39,837 bases of DNA from a virus. The number at the start of each line of letters is the position of its first letter. Position 1 is the stretch's first letter. A program made the translations under genes and the position numbers. Shown one piece after another: positions 1 through 6,130 of the stretch. Under the pieces are notes generated by a model. It made no database searches, was not told the DNA's origin, and worked only from the letters and a program-made list of their open reading frames with translations. The stretch spans positions 1-39,837 of the IMG/VR virus record IMGVR_UViG_3300042344_000807. One strand, written 5' to 3'.

Positions 1-60
1 GACGGGGGGTGCAACAACCCCGGTATGACCAGACATCGGGACGGGGGGTCCCGCACCTCT

Positions 61-198
61 TCATTTTGCATTCTCCTTGGGCCCGTACGAGGCCCAGATG
101 AAGCCGGCGAGGGCGAGGCCCAAGCCGAGATTGGGTTGATTACACAGTGAGGCGAGCAGCGACCCGCCGAAAAGAACGAAGGTAACGACGACCGGCAT
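61..198 (-). CDS. small hydrophobic (membrane) protein, 45 aa
   Basis: The frame is open further upstream to 405, but the ATG at 196-198 has a GGAG ribosome site just before it, and the residues from this Met look like a real protein. Two hydrophobic stretches (about residues 2-16 and 22-36) fill most of the product, which ends in a short charged tail (PKENAK). This predicts a tiny inner-membrane protein. No family is recognised. A terminator-like hairpin (211-235) lies immediately upstream, so transcription either reads through it or starts very close to the gene. The unexplained upstream extension is low-complexity and probably not translated. Confidence 0.5.
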   Translation of the reverse strand: MPVVVTFVLFGGSLLASLCNQPNLGLGLALAGFIWASYGPKENAK

Positions 199-210
199 CG
201 TGTTCTCCGA

Positions 211-235
211 ATAAAAAAGCCCGCATCCGGCGAGC
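211..235 (-). terminator. rho-independent terminator, leftward
   Basis: On the minus strand a 6-bp GC stem (GCTCGC / GCGGGC, one G-T pair) with loop CGGAT is followed at once by TTTTTT. It would end the transcript of the gene at 428-859. A second strong hairpin lies at about 312-336 (CACCCC...GGGGTG) in the same 3' untranslated stretch. Confidence 0.6.
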
Positions 236-427
236 GACGGTGCTGCCGTGTGGCAAGCAGAAAATACCTCCGGCCGGGGCCTGAGATATTTCCGTGCTGG
301 TCGCACGTCACCCCAGCTTGCAAGCCGGGGGTGCCTATTCTTCAGGGCGCAGGGTGGCGTGGAAAAAGGCCTCAGACATTGCTGGGCATTTTCCCATCCA
401 CCCACCCGTGAGCCCGCCGCAGGCGGG

Positions 428-859
428 TCAGCCTGCGCTCAGGGCGTGCGCCGCCCAGAAAAGGGTCGACGCCTCCCTCTCGCTGTCGGTCTTGATGCCG
501 GCGTCCCACGGCTCGCGCGGGGCGCTGGGCCCGCCGAACGCCGTGTAGAGGACGCATGGCTCATCACCGTGGGGACCGGCGATGACCGTGATGAGACGGG
601 TCTCGCGGGTGGGACGGCTGCACATCCGACTATCGCCTGCACGATTCCCGCGCCTCGCGTAATTCACCTCCCCCTCGGGGACGGGCTCGTCCCCCATGAT
701 CGGGCCGTGCAGCCCGCAGGTCAGGGGCTCGAGGTGCCGGGGCAGCTCGACCGTCTCCAAGAAAAATCCAGAGCGGGCCGCGAATCTCTCCAGCATCCAT
801 TCGATGTGGGCGGGGGACAAACCGTGGTCGAGGTGCGAATCGGCGTGGACCTTCAGCAT
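428..859 (-). CDS. hypothetical phage protein, 143 aa
   Basis: The start is the ATG at 857-859, preceded by AGGAG (minus strand), rather than the longer open frame that continues upstream through the leader. The protein begins MLKVHADSHLDHGLSP, a His/Asp-rich opening, and later contains an ITVIAGPHGDEP segment. It is soluble, with no membrane segment and no motif I can assign to an enzyme family. The clustered HADSHLDH residues could bind a metal, but that is only a guess. The gene is monocistronic: a 55-bp structured leader precedes it and a terminator follows it. The same leader sits in front of an unrelated gene at 2862-3497. Confidence 0.7.
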   Translation of the reverse strand: MLKVHADSHLDHGLSPAHIEWMLERFAARSGFFLETVELPRHLEPLTCGLHGPIMGDEPVPEGEVNYARRGNRAGDSRMCSRPTRETRLITVIAGPHGDEPCVLYTAFGGPSAPREPWDAGIKTDSEREASTLFWAAHALSAG

Positions 860-864
860 GATAG

Positions 865-919
865 CTCCTGCTTGAATAATTCCAGGCAAGCGGACCTGGC
901 CGGCATCAGCCGGGGCCCC
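865..919 (-). promoter_or_regulatory. conserved two-hairpin 5' leader, copy 1
   Basis: This 55-bp sequence matches 3504-3558 with one mismatch. Read on the minus strand it folds into CCGGC-loop-GCCGG and then CCAGG-loop-CCTGG, followed by an A/T-rich stretch and the AGGAG ribosome site of the gene at 428-859. The single difference (C versus G) falls in the loop of the first hairpin, which is what conservation of an RNA structure would allow. Further upstream both copies have a CCCC-ATA-GGGG hairpin. A role as a translation or transcription control leader is inferred. Confidence 0.7.
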
Positions 920-944
920 CGGTATGGGGGAAGTGTTAGGGCAA

Positions 945-1015
945 GAAAAAAGGGCATGAGAAAAATCCTCACGCCCTTTCTTCACGCCCGAACGTGCGCC
1001 CGCCCGTGAGGGCGG
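945..1015 (-). terminator. 3' module: post-stop hairpin plus terminator
   Basis: After the stop of the gene at 1024-1608 the minus strand shows a CCGCCC-TCAC-GGGCGG hairpin (1000-1015). It is followed by a long stem (949-979, AAAGGGC...GCCCTTT) ending in a T run (945-951). The same order, post-stop GC hairpin then U-tailed stem, recurs after the genes at 1780 and 2862. Confidence 0.75.
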
Positions 1016-1023
1016 AGGGATAA

Positions 1024-1608
1024 TTATGCGGCGGCCTCGGCCTCGATGGCCGAGAGGACCGTGTTGACGATCCTGCCAGTCGCGGCGGCGCGAGCCGTCC
1101 GCATCTCTACCGTCTCCTCCTCCTCCTCCTCCTCCTCCTCCGAGGCCGCCTGCGACGCCGCGTAGATGGCGTGCCACATGGCACGCCATGCCGCCTCCTC
1201 CTCCGCGGTGACCAATGTCACCGCACTCCATGCCGCCTCGGCTGCGGAGGTCGCTGCCGACGACCTGCACGCATCCCACGCCGCCGCCGCGGCGGCGCGC
1301 ACCGCCTCGACCAGCTCCGCCCGGGCGCCCGGAGGACGGCCGGCGTCCAACCACGTAAGCACGCTCTCACACGCGGCCCGCACGCCCCAATGCTCGTCGG
1401 CCGGGGTGTGCTCAAGCGCCTCGCGCACGGCGGCCCGCAGGGCGGCCGTCTCGCACCGACGCCACGCGGCGGCGTTAAGCCCCCGCGCGTCCACTGCGGC
1501 GAGGCGCGGCTCCCCCGAGGGGGAGACGTACCCCACCCACTTGGTCCACTCTTTGTACCAGGTGGTGGGGGAGATGGCGGGGGAGACGGTGGTGCTGCTG
1601 ATGCTCAT
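1024..1608 (-). CDS. alanine-rich hypothetical protein with poly-Glu tract, 194 aa
   Basis: It starts at the ATG ending at 1608, with GGAG eight bases upstream. The N-terminal third carries a Trp/Lys-rich stretch (TTWYKEWTKWVGYVSP). The rest is alanine-rich and probably helical, with repeated Ala-Trp and Ala-Ala-Arg patterns, and is broken near residue 158 by nine consecutive Glu residues encoded by a pure GAG repeat. No enzymatic motif or membrane segment is visible. The alanine/tryptophan helical style is shared with the neighbour at 1780-2607, which suggests related origins, although they do not align obviously. The gene has its own leader hairpins and terminator. Its function is unknown. 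Confidence 0.75.
   Translation of the reverse strand: MSISSTTVSPAISPTTWYKEWTKWVGYVSPSGEPRLAAVDARGLNAAAWRRCETAALRAAVREALEHTPADEHWGVRAACESVLTWLDAGRPPGARAELVEAVRAAAAAAWDACRSSAATSAAEAAWSAVTLVTAEEEAAWRAMWHAIYAASQAASEEEEEEEEETVEMRTARAAATGRIVNTVLSAIEAEAAA
1115..1141. repeat. 9-copy TCC/GGA microsatellite
   Basis: Nine perfect TCC triplets inside the gene at 1024-1608 encode nine Glu residues in its C-terminal part. Because the unit is 3 bp, slippage would change the length without breaking the frame. Confidence 0.9.
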
Positions 1609-1628
1609 GTGAGCTCCTTCTCAAAAAC

Positions 1629-1676
1629 CCAGGCCGCAGCCTGGCGGGTAATTTGGGGACATGCCCCGGGGTCCCC
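1629..1676 (-). promoter_or_regulatory. leader hairpins of the 194-aa gene
   Basis: On the minus strand two hairpins precede the ATG at 1608: GGGGAC...GTCCCC (1655-1676) and CCAGGC-loop-GCCTGG followed by GTTTTTGAG (1629-1644 and beyond). The second looks like an intrinsic terminator placed just before the ribosome site, so it could act as an attenuator. The layout resembles the 55-bp leader at 865 and 3504. Confidence 0.5.
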
Positions 1677-1704
1677 CAGAATTGGGGGTGGTCTTGGTGA
1701 GACC

Positions 1705-1771
1705 GAAAAAGGCGCGCGATTTTCCCGCGCCCATTTCGCGCCCACCAAGGGGCGGCCGCCCGTGAGGGCGG
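1705..1771 (-). terminator. 3' module: post-stop hairpin plus terminator
   Basis: Downstream of the stop at 1780 the minus strand has a CCGCCC-TCAC-GGGCGG hairpin (1756-1771), identical to the one at 1000-1015. A GGCGCG...CGCGCC stem with an AT-rich loop (1711-1732) and TTTTT (1706-1710) follow. Confidence 0.75.
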
Positions 1772-1779
1772 GGGGATAA

Positions 1780-2607
1780 TCAGGCGTGCGCGGCGAGGCT
1801 CGCGCGCATTGCCGCGAGACCGGACACGAAGGCCGGGTCTCGCCCCCGCAAGGGCGCCGCCCGTCGGGCAGCCGCCTCCTCGCGCCGCCGCTGCGCGGCG
1901 GCCAACTTCGCCTCCTCGGCGGGGAGGGCCTTGACCCTCTCCGCGAGGGCGCGGGCGGCGCCGAGCTCCCGGCCGTTGGGGAGGCGGAAGCGCCCCCCGT
2001 CCTGGCCGGGCACGTAGGCCCACCCCGCCGGCAGGGCGGGGTGGGTCAAGAACCCCGCGCCCGTCCACGCCCACCCCGCGGCGGGGTCGCAGTACAACCC
2101 CTCGGCCATCGCGCCCACGAGGGCGCGGACCGCGGCGGGCGGGACCGCCGCCCAGGCCGAGCGCACCGCCTCGGAGTCCTGGGTCTGCTGGGCCCGCGAG
2201 GGCCCGCGCTCGCCGCGGGGCAACCGCGGCTCGGGGAGGTGCTGGAACCTCCCACCCGAGGCGCAGGCGACCGCCTGCCGGTTGGACCACAACGTCACGG
2301 TGACCGGTCCGCCGGCCCACCAGCAACTATTGCTGGTGACGAAGAAGGCCCCACACGCTCCCCAGGGGAGCGCCTCGATGGCCGCCGCAGCCGCCCGCTC
2401 CGCCTGCGCCGCCACCTCGATGGCGGCCTCGTACGCGTCCGCGGCGGCGGACGCGTCCTGGTAGTGCTCCGACCAGCCGGCGGGGACGCCCCGGTGCGGG
2501 CAGCCCCCGTAGGCGCGGTCCCACGCCCGCTCGGCGGCGACGCGAGCCGCGTAGGCGGCGTTGAACAGGGCGATGGCGGTGTGGTGGGCGGCGGTGGACT
2601 TCGACAT
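1780..2607 (-). CDS. alanine-rich hypothetical protein, 275 aa
   Basis: The ATG at 2605-2607 is preceded by AAGGAG. The product opens with an alanine-rich helical region containing a short CPHRG segment. A Trp/Gly-rich middle follows, including WWAGGPVTVTLWSN and, near residue 188, GWAWTGAGFLTHPALPAGW. The C-terminus is charged and Ala/Arg/Glu-rich and is probably helical. The middle region looks like a globular beta-rich domain. No known family was recognised. The gene stands alone, with a structured leader (2634-2683) and its own terminator. The codon third positions are extremely GC-rich, as in the neighbouring left-arm genes. Confidence 0.75.
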   Translation of the reverse strand: MSKSTAAHHTAIALFNAAYAARVAAERAWDRAYGGCPHRGVPAGWSEHYQDASAAADAYEAAIEVAAQAERAAAAAIEALPWGACGAFFVTSNSCWWAGGPVTVTLWSNRQAVACASGGRFQHLPEPRLPRGERGPSRAQQTQDSEAVRSAWAAVPPAAVRALVGAMAEGLYCDPAAGWAWTGAGFLTHPALPAGWAYVPGQDGGRFRLPNGRELGAARALAERVKALPAEEAKLAAAQRRREEAAARRAAPLRGRDPAFVSGLAAMRASLAAHA

Positions 2608-2633
2608 GGTAATCTCCTTATGGAGTTGAGCCG

Positions 2634-2683
2634 GTGGGCACCCGAGTCTTACCTGGACTCGGCGGCATCTGTAAAATGCCCAC
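2634..2683 (-). promoter_or_regulatory. nested-hairpin 5' leader of the 275-aa gene
   Basis: On the minus strand GTGGGCA (2677-2683) pairs with TGCCCAC (2634-2640). Inside that stem CGAGTC pairs with GACTCG (2643-2648 and 2656-2661). The structure ends about 27 bases before the start codon, leaving the AAGGAG site free. It is the counterpart of the leaders at 865 and 3504 but with a different sequence. Confidence 0.55.
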
Positions 2684-2773
2684 TTCCCCTGTTTTCGTCC
2701 GGGGCGGGACTAGAGCGGATTTTTACGTGCGCGCTCCCGCACGGGGGTCCCCACACTGGGGACCCGTCGAGCC

Positions 2774-2844
2774 GAAAGAAAAGGACACGAGAAAATTCCT
2801 CGCGTCCCTGTCTTACGCCCCGACGGGCGGCCGCCCAAGGGCGG
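2774..2844 (-). terminator. 3' module: post-stop hairpin plus terminator
   Basis: Downstream of the stop at 2862 the minus strand shows a CCGCCC-TT-GGGCGG hairpin (2831-2844). A 9-bp stem GGACGCGAG / CTCGTGTCC with an AATTTT-type loop (2783-2807) follows, then TTTTCTTT (2775-2782). It has the same architecture as the modules at 945 and 1705. Confidence 0.75.
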
Positions 2845-2861
2845 CGAAGTATCAGGGGTAA

Positions 2862-3497
2862 TTACCGGTACGCACGGCGTACCGCCGTGCGAAATCGGAT
2901 TTGGTGCGGCGTCCGGCGCCGCACGGCCGCCTCGTACTCCGGGCGCAGCTCCCCGCTGGCGCACCCATAGGTCGCAGTACACAACAAATCCGCGCGCTGC
3001 AAGCGCGCGGCCGCCAACTGCAGTCGGCGGTCCTTCCGCGCCGCCGCCTTCGCGCGGCGGGCCAGCACCCGGGGCTGCCGGGTGCGGGTGGGGGCCGCGC
3101 CAACCCAGTCCCCACACAGCGAGCAGTGCTCGTCCTGCGGGGACATGAACGAGTGCCCGCTGCCGCTCCGGCAGGCGAGCCACGTATCGGCCTCGGCCTC
3201 CTCCGCCGCCGACGCGACGGCGGCGCAGAAGTCCTCGAAGGACTCCTTGCAATAAGGGATAAAATCCACAAAGATCTCCGCCTCCGTGCGGTTCGAGCCC
3301 GGCAGCTCCAGCCCCTGGGCCCGAAGGGCGGCATGGAGCACGTCCATGCACGCCGTCCTGGCGCGCGAGCGGGCCATCGCCCGCTCCTGGGTGAACGAGT
3401 TGCAGGCGATGGCCGCCTTTTCGGCGACCTCGAAGGAGGTCCGGAGGGCGGTGTTGGAGACGAGGATGGTGGCGACGTGGTTGATGCTCAGGGACAT
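2862..3497 (-). CDS. hypothetical protein with zinc-knuckle-like segment, 211 aa
   Basis: The ATG at 3495-3497 is chosen because GGAG lies just upstream; the open frame otherwise runs into the leader. The N-terminal half is helical and rich in Ala, Glu and Arg. Around residues 110-130 a GHSF...EHCSLCGDW segment gives a His plus CxxC pattern like the small treble-clef or zinc-ribbon units seen in phage proteins; a similar GHEW...CQQC pattern occurs in the gene at 10682. The C-terminus is Arg/Ala-rich and could bind nucleic acid. No specific family was recognised. The gene is monocistronic, with the 55-bp shared leader upstream and its own terminator. Confidence 0.72.
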   Translation of the reverse strand: MSLSINHVATILVSNTALRTSFEVAEKAAIACNSFTQERAMARSRARTACMDVLHAALRAQGLELPGSNRTEAEIFVDFIPYCKESFEDFCAAVASAAEEAEADTWLACRSGSGHSFMSPQDEHCSLCGDWVGAAPTRTRQPRVLARRAKAAARKDRRLQLAAARLQRADLLCTATYGCASGELRPEYEAAVRRRTPHQIRFRTAVRRAYR

Positions 3498-3503
3498 GGC
3501 GGA

Positions 3504-3558
3504 CTCCTGCTTGAATAATTCCAGGCAAGCGGACCTGGCCGGCATGAGCCGGGGCCCC
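3504..3558 (-). promoter_or_regulatory. conserved two-hairpin 5' leader, copy 2
   Basis: Second copy of the 55-bp leader (54 of 55 bases identical to 865-919), at the same distance from the ribosome site of the gene at 2862-3497. The two downstream proteins are not similar, so the leader was copied or conserved independently of the coding sequence. Confidence 0.7.
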
Positions 3559-3583
3559 ACTATGGGGCGTTTCAGGCGTAAGA

Positions 3584-3642
3584 GCCTCTAAGAACACCTC
3601 TCCCCGCCGATTTTTTTGGCGGCAACAGGTATCCTTAGAGGC
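3584..3642 (-). other. long imperfect hairpin
   Basis: GCCTCTAAG (3584-3592) pairs with CTTAGAGGC (3634-3642). Inside it ATACCT pairs with AGGTGT with one wobble, and CCGCC pairs with GGCGG around a seven-T (or A) loop. There is no terminal T run on either side, so it is not a clear terminator. It may be the 3' domain of the structured RNA next to it or a protein-binding inverted repeat. Confidence 0.5.
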
Positions 3643-3644
3643 CC

Positions 3645-4070
3645 GGCATCACCCAATCGCACTGGGCATGCCACACGCAGCGCCAGGTCTCCCGACTTTG
3701 GCGTTCCGAATCCCCGCCCCTCGTGAGAGGGGAAGGGGAACCTCTTTCAGGTAGGCAAAGCGGCATGAGCCGGGTTCTCCTACCTCCGCGCACCGCACCT
3801 TGTGAGGGCTGTCTCATTGGCGGCTCGAGCTCCCCCGGAGAGGTAGCTGTCATAGCCTCACCCCTACTCTGCGCACAGAGGGGGCGGCGAGCGGTTTCCA
3901 CCCTTGGCCTGTCGACTCACGGGCTGTCCGTGTCCGAGGGTTCCTTGGGTGGTCAGGATGCGGCATGGGTTCCCTGAGGGTTCCCTTGACGGGGATTTTC
4001 CCAAGAGACCTTGCGGTTCCTTGGGCTGGATTCGTGAGGCGTCGAGCGACGCTTCGCCGAACCCCCGCCA
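3645..4070 (-). ncRNA. candidate structured non-coding RNA (leftward), about 420 nt
   Basis: No credible ORF is visible here. Read leftward from the terminator at 4083, the region contains several possible stems: GGTAGG...CCTACC enclosing CGGC-TCAT-GCCG (about 3752-3782), GTGAGG...CCTCAC, CCCCTC-loop-GAGGGG (about 3716-3733), and repeated AAGGAACC/AGGGAACCC segments. A 14-base CCCGGCTCATGCCG segment is shared with the leader at 3504-3558. The boundaries and strand are inferred from the flanking leftward terminator and the direction of the genes. It could instead be a long untranslated leader. Confidence 0.35.
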
Positions 4071-4082
4071 TTCGAAAACACG

Positions 4083-4113
4083 AAAAGCCCGCTACACCTT
4101 TCGGTGTGCGGGC
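4083..4113 (-). terminator. rho-independent terminator with GAAA loop, leftward
   Basis: On the minus strand GCCCGC-ACACC-GAAA-GGTGT-AGCGGGC is followed by TTTT and a T-rich tail. It has a strong stem and a clear strand assignment. It ends the structured transcript that covers 4083-4514. Confidence 0.75.
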
Positions 4114-4514
4114 AAGATGGCGCATCCTGCAGCGTGACGTTTCCATCACGCTCCCAACGGTGACCCGAGTAGTCGCATCGTCCTACTAACGATTGCACGC
4201 GCGACCGCCGTTCTTTCGAACGGTGGCGCCGCACTATGCGACATCCGGCCCCGTTGGGCTTCGCCTCGCAGACACGGCGAACCCATCCCCGCCACCCATC
4301 CGCCCAAGGTCATCGTTCGACCTTGGGCGCACGGGTGGCGGGGTGAGACCCGCTCACCGACCCCCCGAAGGGGATCGGTGCCCACTACCCCCTTGGGGGC
4401 GGTGGCACGCGGGGGGATTTCCCCCGCATGGCGGGCCTCAGGTTCGCCCCTGTCTGCAGGGGCTAGGTGCAATCCCACTACCCCCTTGGGGGTGTGGGAC
4501 ACCTACGCTAGGGT
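4083..4514 (-). ncRNA. candidate large structured RNA, about 430 nt, 3' of the 255-aa gene
   Basis: No plausible ORF is visible, but on the minus strand almost every segment pairs. A long stem has CCCCGCCACCC and CGCCCAAGGTC on one side and GACCTTGGGCG and GGGTGGCGGGG on the other (about 4286-4347). There are GAAA-capped stems at about 4209-4224 and 4132-4152, a CCCC-TTCG-GGGG stem near 4364-4375, and two copies of a 19-base hairpin unit (4381-4399 and 4474-4492). It ends in a perfect GAAA terminator. GNRA and UUCG loops on GC stems are typical of evolved RNAs. It could be an independent ncRNA, or a 3' untranslated RNA processed from the gene at 4515-5282. Confidence 0.5.
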
Positions 4515-5282
4515 CTAAGCCCTAGCCCCGTCACCCGTGCTCGGGGTGACTTCGGGGAGATTGACGGTCACGGACACGCGGGGACCTTGGGTGGTCTCCC
4601 CTTGTGACTTAGTGGCAGCGCGGCGGAGCCGCATCGTTTCCGCCTGACGGCGGGCCTGATGCGCCTTAGCTTGCGCGACCGTCCCGCACTTGAGCGGGAC
4701 CGTGACCCATTGTGTGGTCTCGACCTCGATTTCTCGCGACCGTACCTCACGGATTTTCGTATAGACGACCGCCCCTTGCGTGGCGTGCCCGTCTGCTATG
4801 GCGCGACCGCGCCCACGGTAGGCGTGCGCCTTCCCTTGCTCGACCATCGCACGGATGGTCTCAAAGGCGAAGCGTCGGGCGCGGCTCGTGAGGCGAAGAT
4901 CCTCACCATCGAACCCAAGGTCACTGCCCACCATGCGGCACGCAATGGCGCGTGCCAGCATCATGCCGCCCTGAAAGGCGGCCGCTTGGAGCCACGCCTC
5001 GACGTAGGCACGGCGGAGACGGTCGGGGAGCCGACCGCACTCCTCGTCCATCCGCGCCGCAATGGGCGCGGCGACGGTGACGAGCTCGCGCGTCTCGTGC
5101 TGCCAGCGGACTGACAGCGCGTCGAGCCTCCCCTCTAGCGCACGGGTGATCCGTGCGGCGATAGCAGACTTCGTGGGCTTCACCCGTTCGGGCCGTGCAA
5201 GCGTGTCCCGCATACGCCGCCACGCCTTGACGCTGCCGAATGCAGCGAAGAAGGCGCGGCGGTCCTGCGCGGACCACTGCAT
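4515..5282 (-). CDS. hypothetical protein, 255 aa
   Basis: It starts at the ATG ending at 5282, with AGGAGT seven bases upstream. The product is basic and mostly helical (MQWSAQDRRAFFAAF at the N-terminus). A long central helical part carries a GFDGEDLRLTSRARRFAFE segment, followed by a beta-rich C-terminal part ending in PRVSVTVNLPEV. No catalytic motif, zinc site or membrane segment is seen. The length and composition would suit a phage DNA- or RNA-binding protein, but that is a guess. Its stop codon abuts the densely structured RNA region 4083-4514, so the two may be one transcript. No leader repeat of the 865/3504 type precedes it. Confidence 0.75.
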   Translation of the reverse strand: MQWSAQDRRAFFAAFGSVKAWRRMRDTLARPERVKPTKSAIAARITRALEGRLDALSVRWQHETRELVTVAAPIAARMDEECGRLPDRLRRAYVEAWLQAAAFQGGMMLARAIACRMVGSDLGFDGEDLRLTSRARRFAFETIRAMVEQGKAHAYRGRGRAIADGHATQGAVVYTKIREVRSREIEVETTQWVTVPLKCGTVAQAKAHQARRQAETMRLRRAATKSQGETTQGPRVSVTVNLPEVTPSTGDGARA

Positions 5283-5367
5283 GGTAGACTCCTACTCCTG
5301 TGGGTGAGTGTGTTCGCGAGGGGCACGACCTATGGTCATGCCCATGGCGAAAACACGCACGCACGGC

Positions 5368-5400
5368 CTGCCCCCCCTTGCGGGGGGCACGAGGTGAGAG
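5368..5400. repeat. GC hairpin repeat, inverted copy A
   Basis: The reverse complement (CTCTCACCTCGTGCCCC, then a Gly-codon-like G run) matches the sequence at 5827-5858 in opposite orientation, so two inverted copies flank the gene at 5425-5697. A shorter relative (TCGTGCCCCC...GGGGGC) lies at 5709-5729. Confidence 0.6.
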
Positions 5401-5424
5401 AGAGGGGGGGGAGAAGGTGGGCGA

Positions 5425-5697
5425 TTAGCCCAAATATTCCTTCTCCTCGTTGGTCAACTCGAAGGTCGCCTTGTACGTGGCGATGGCGTTGTTGGCGAGG
5501 CAGTAACCGAAGAGCCCGCGGCGGGCCTTCTGGTAGGCGCGGGCCGCCTCACGGGCGGCGACCGACGTGTTCGTGCGGACCTGCTTGAGGCCGAGCAGGT
5601 CGATGCACATCGCCTCGAAGCGCACGAGGTCGAACCCCGTGGTGGCGGCGGCGGGCGTGACGTTGGCGGAGGTCTTGACGTTGGAAATCGTGGCCAT
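5425..5697 (-). CDS. small hypothetical protein, 90 aa
   Basis: The ATG at 5695-5697 has GGAG in front of it; the upstream part of the open frame overlaps hairpins and is discarded. The product has a Thr/Ala/Asn-rich, likely flexible N-terminus (MATISNVKTSANVTPAAA). A helical region with LVRFEAMCIDLLGLKQV and a compact Ala/Arg/Tyr helix follow, and the C-terminus is acidic and ends in EEKEYLG. No known family was recognised. It is flanked by inverted GC-hairpin repeats and sits between two structured non-coding blocks, so it may be a mobile or recently inserted cassette. Confidence 0.72.
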   Translation of the reverse strand: MATISNVKTSANVTPAAATTGFDLVRFEAMCIDLLGLKQVRTNTSVAAREAARAYQKARRGLFGYCLANNAIATYKATFELTNEEKEYLG

Positions 5698-5708
5698 GGT
5701 GGCTCCAT

Positions 5709-5729
5709 TCGTGCCCCCTCGCAGGGGGC
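5709..5729. repeat. GC hairpin repeat, short copy in 5' leader
   Basis: TCGTGCCCCC-TCGCA-GGGGGC lies just upstream of the ribosome site of the gene at 5425-5697. It belongs to the same hairpin family as 5368-5400 and 5829-5867. Confidence 0.5.
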
Positions 5730-5739
5730 TTCCAGGCAC

Positions 5740-6130
5740 TAGTGGGGGCAGGGTGGGCGTTGACGCTAGGTGGCACCATGCCACCGTGCATCGCGCCGCC
5801 CCCACGGTCTGAATGTAGACGGTCCCCTCTCACCTCGTGCCCCTTGCAAGGGGGGGCACATGGTGAGTCACGTTCAGCCTGTTACACCGTGCATCGCACA
5901 CACGGTAACCCTACCCCCTATCTAGGGTGCGTCGGGCCTAAGCTGCCAGCAGGGATTTAGTCTGCTGGTAATGCATCCGGCCATGCTCACGCTATGTGAG
6001 CCTAGCATTCGGTCACGGTCCTTACATCGGGGAGACACCCGTGTCAGTGTGCTACGTTGTCGCACACCTGATGTCTCACCCGCCGATGTCAAAACCTTGA
6101 CGTAGCGAGCCGGTTGAATTGTCAAAGATC
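5740..6130 (-). ncRNA. candidate structured RNA or long structured leader, about 390 nt
   Basis: No credible ORF is visible. On the minus strand the stems include GTGGGGGC...GCCCCCAC enclosing GGTGGCA-TGG-TGCCACC (5741-5805), GTTACCGTG...CACGGTGTAAC (about 5880-5907), CCAGCAG...CTGCTGG (about 5947-5970), GCTCAC...GTGAGC (about 5984-6003), and CATCGG...CCGATG enclosing GAGACA...TGTCTC (about 6025-6090). The 12-base ACCGTGCATCGC (plus strand) occurs twice. It lies upstream of the 90-aa gene, so it is either a separate RNA or its 5' leader. Confidence 0.42.
5829..5867. repeat. GC hairpin repeat, inverted copy B
   Basis: CTCACC...GGTGAG forms the outer arm and GTGCCCC...GGGGCAC the inner arm of a strong hairpin. 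This copy is inverted relative to 5368-5400 across the gene at 5425-5697. Confidence 0.6.

Noticed and set aside
1-60. Partial gene at the left edge
   Set aside because: Only 60 bases are visible, with a GACGGGGGGT repeat at 1-10 and 41-50; no frame could be supported.
248-1009. Long plus-strand ORF (253 aa) opposite the left-arm genes
   Set aside because: It is antisense to a better-supported minus-strand gene with a ribosome site and terminator; composition is Arg/Gly/Pro-rich, as expected for a shadow frame in GC-rich DNA.
1786-2970. 394-aa plus-strand ORF
   Set aside because: Arg/Gly/Pro-rich shadow across the opposite-strand 275-aa gene, two non-coding gaps and part of another gene; no ribosome site.
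3745-3790. RNase P RNA
   Set aside because: AGAACCCGGCTCAT on the minus strand resembles conserved region V, but no GAGGAAAGTCCG-type region I is found upstream and the segment is better explained as a local hairpin.
6064-6125. Leftward promoters from two TTGACA boxes (6120-6125 and 6087-6092, minus strand)
   Set aside because: No acceptable -10 hexamer lies 16-18 bp from either box, so they are noted only as possible -35 elements.
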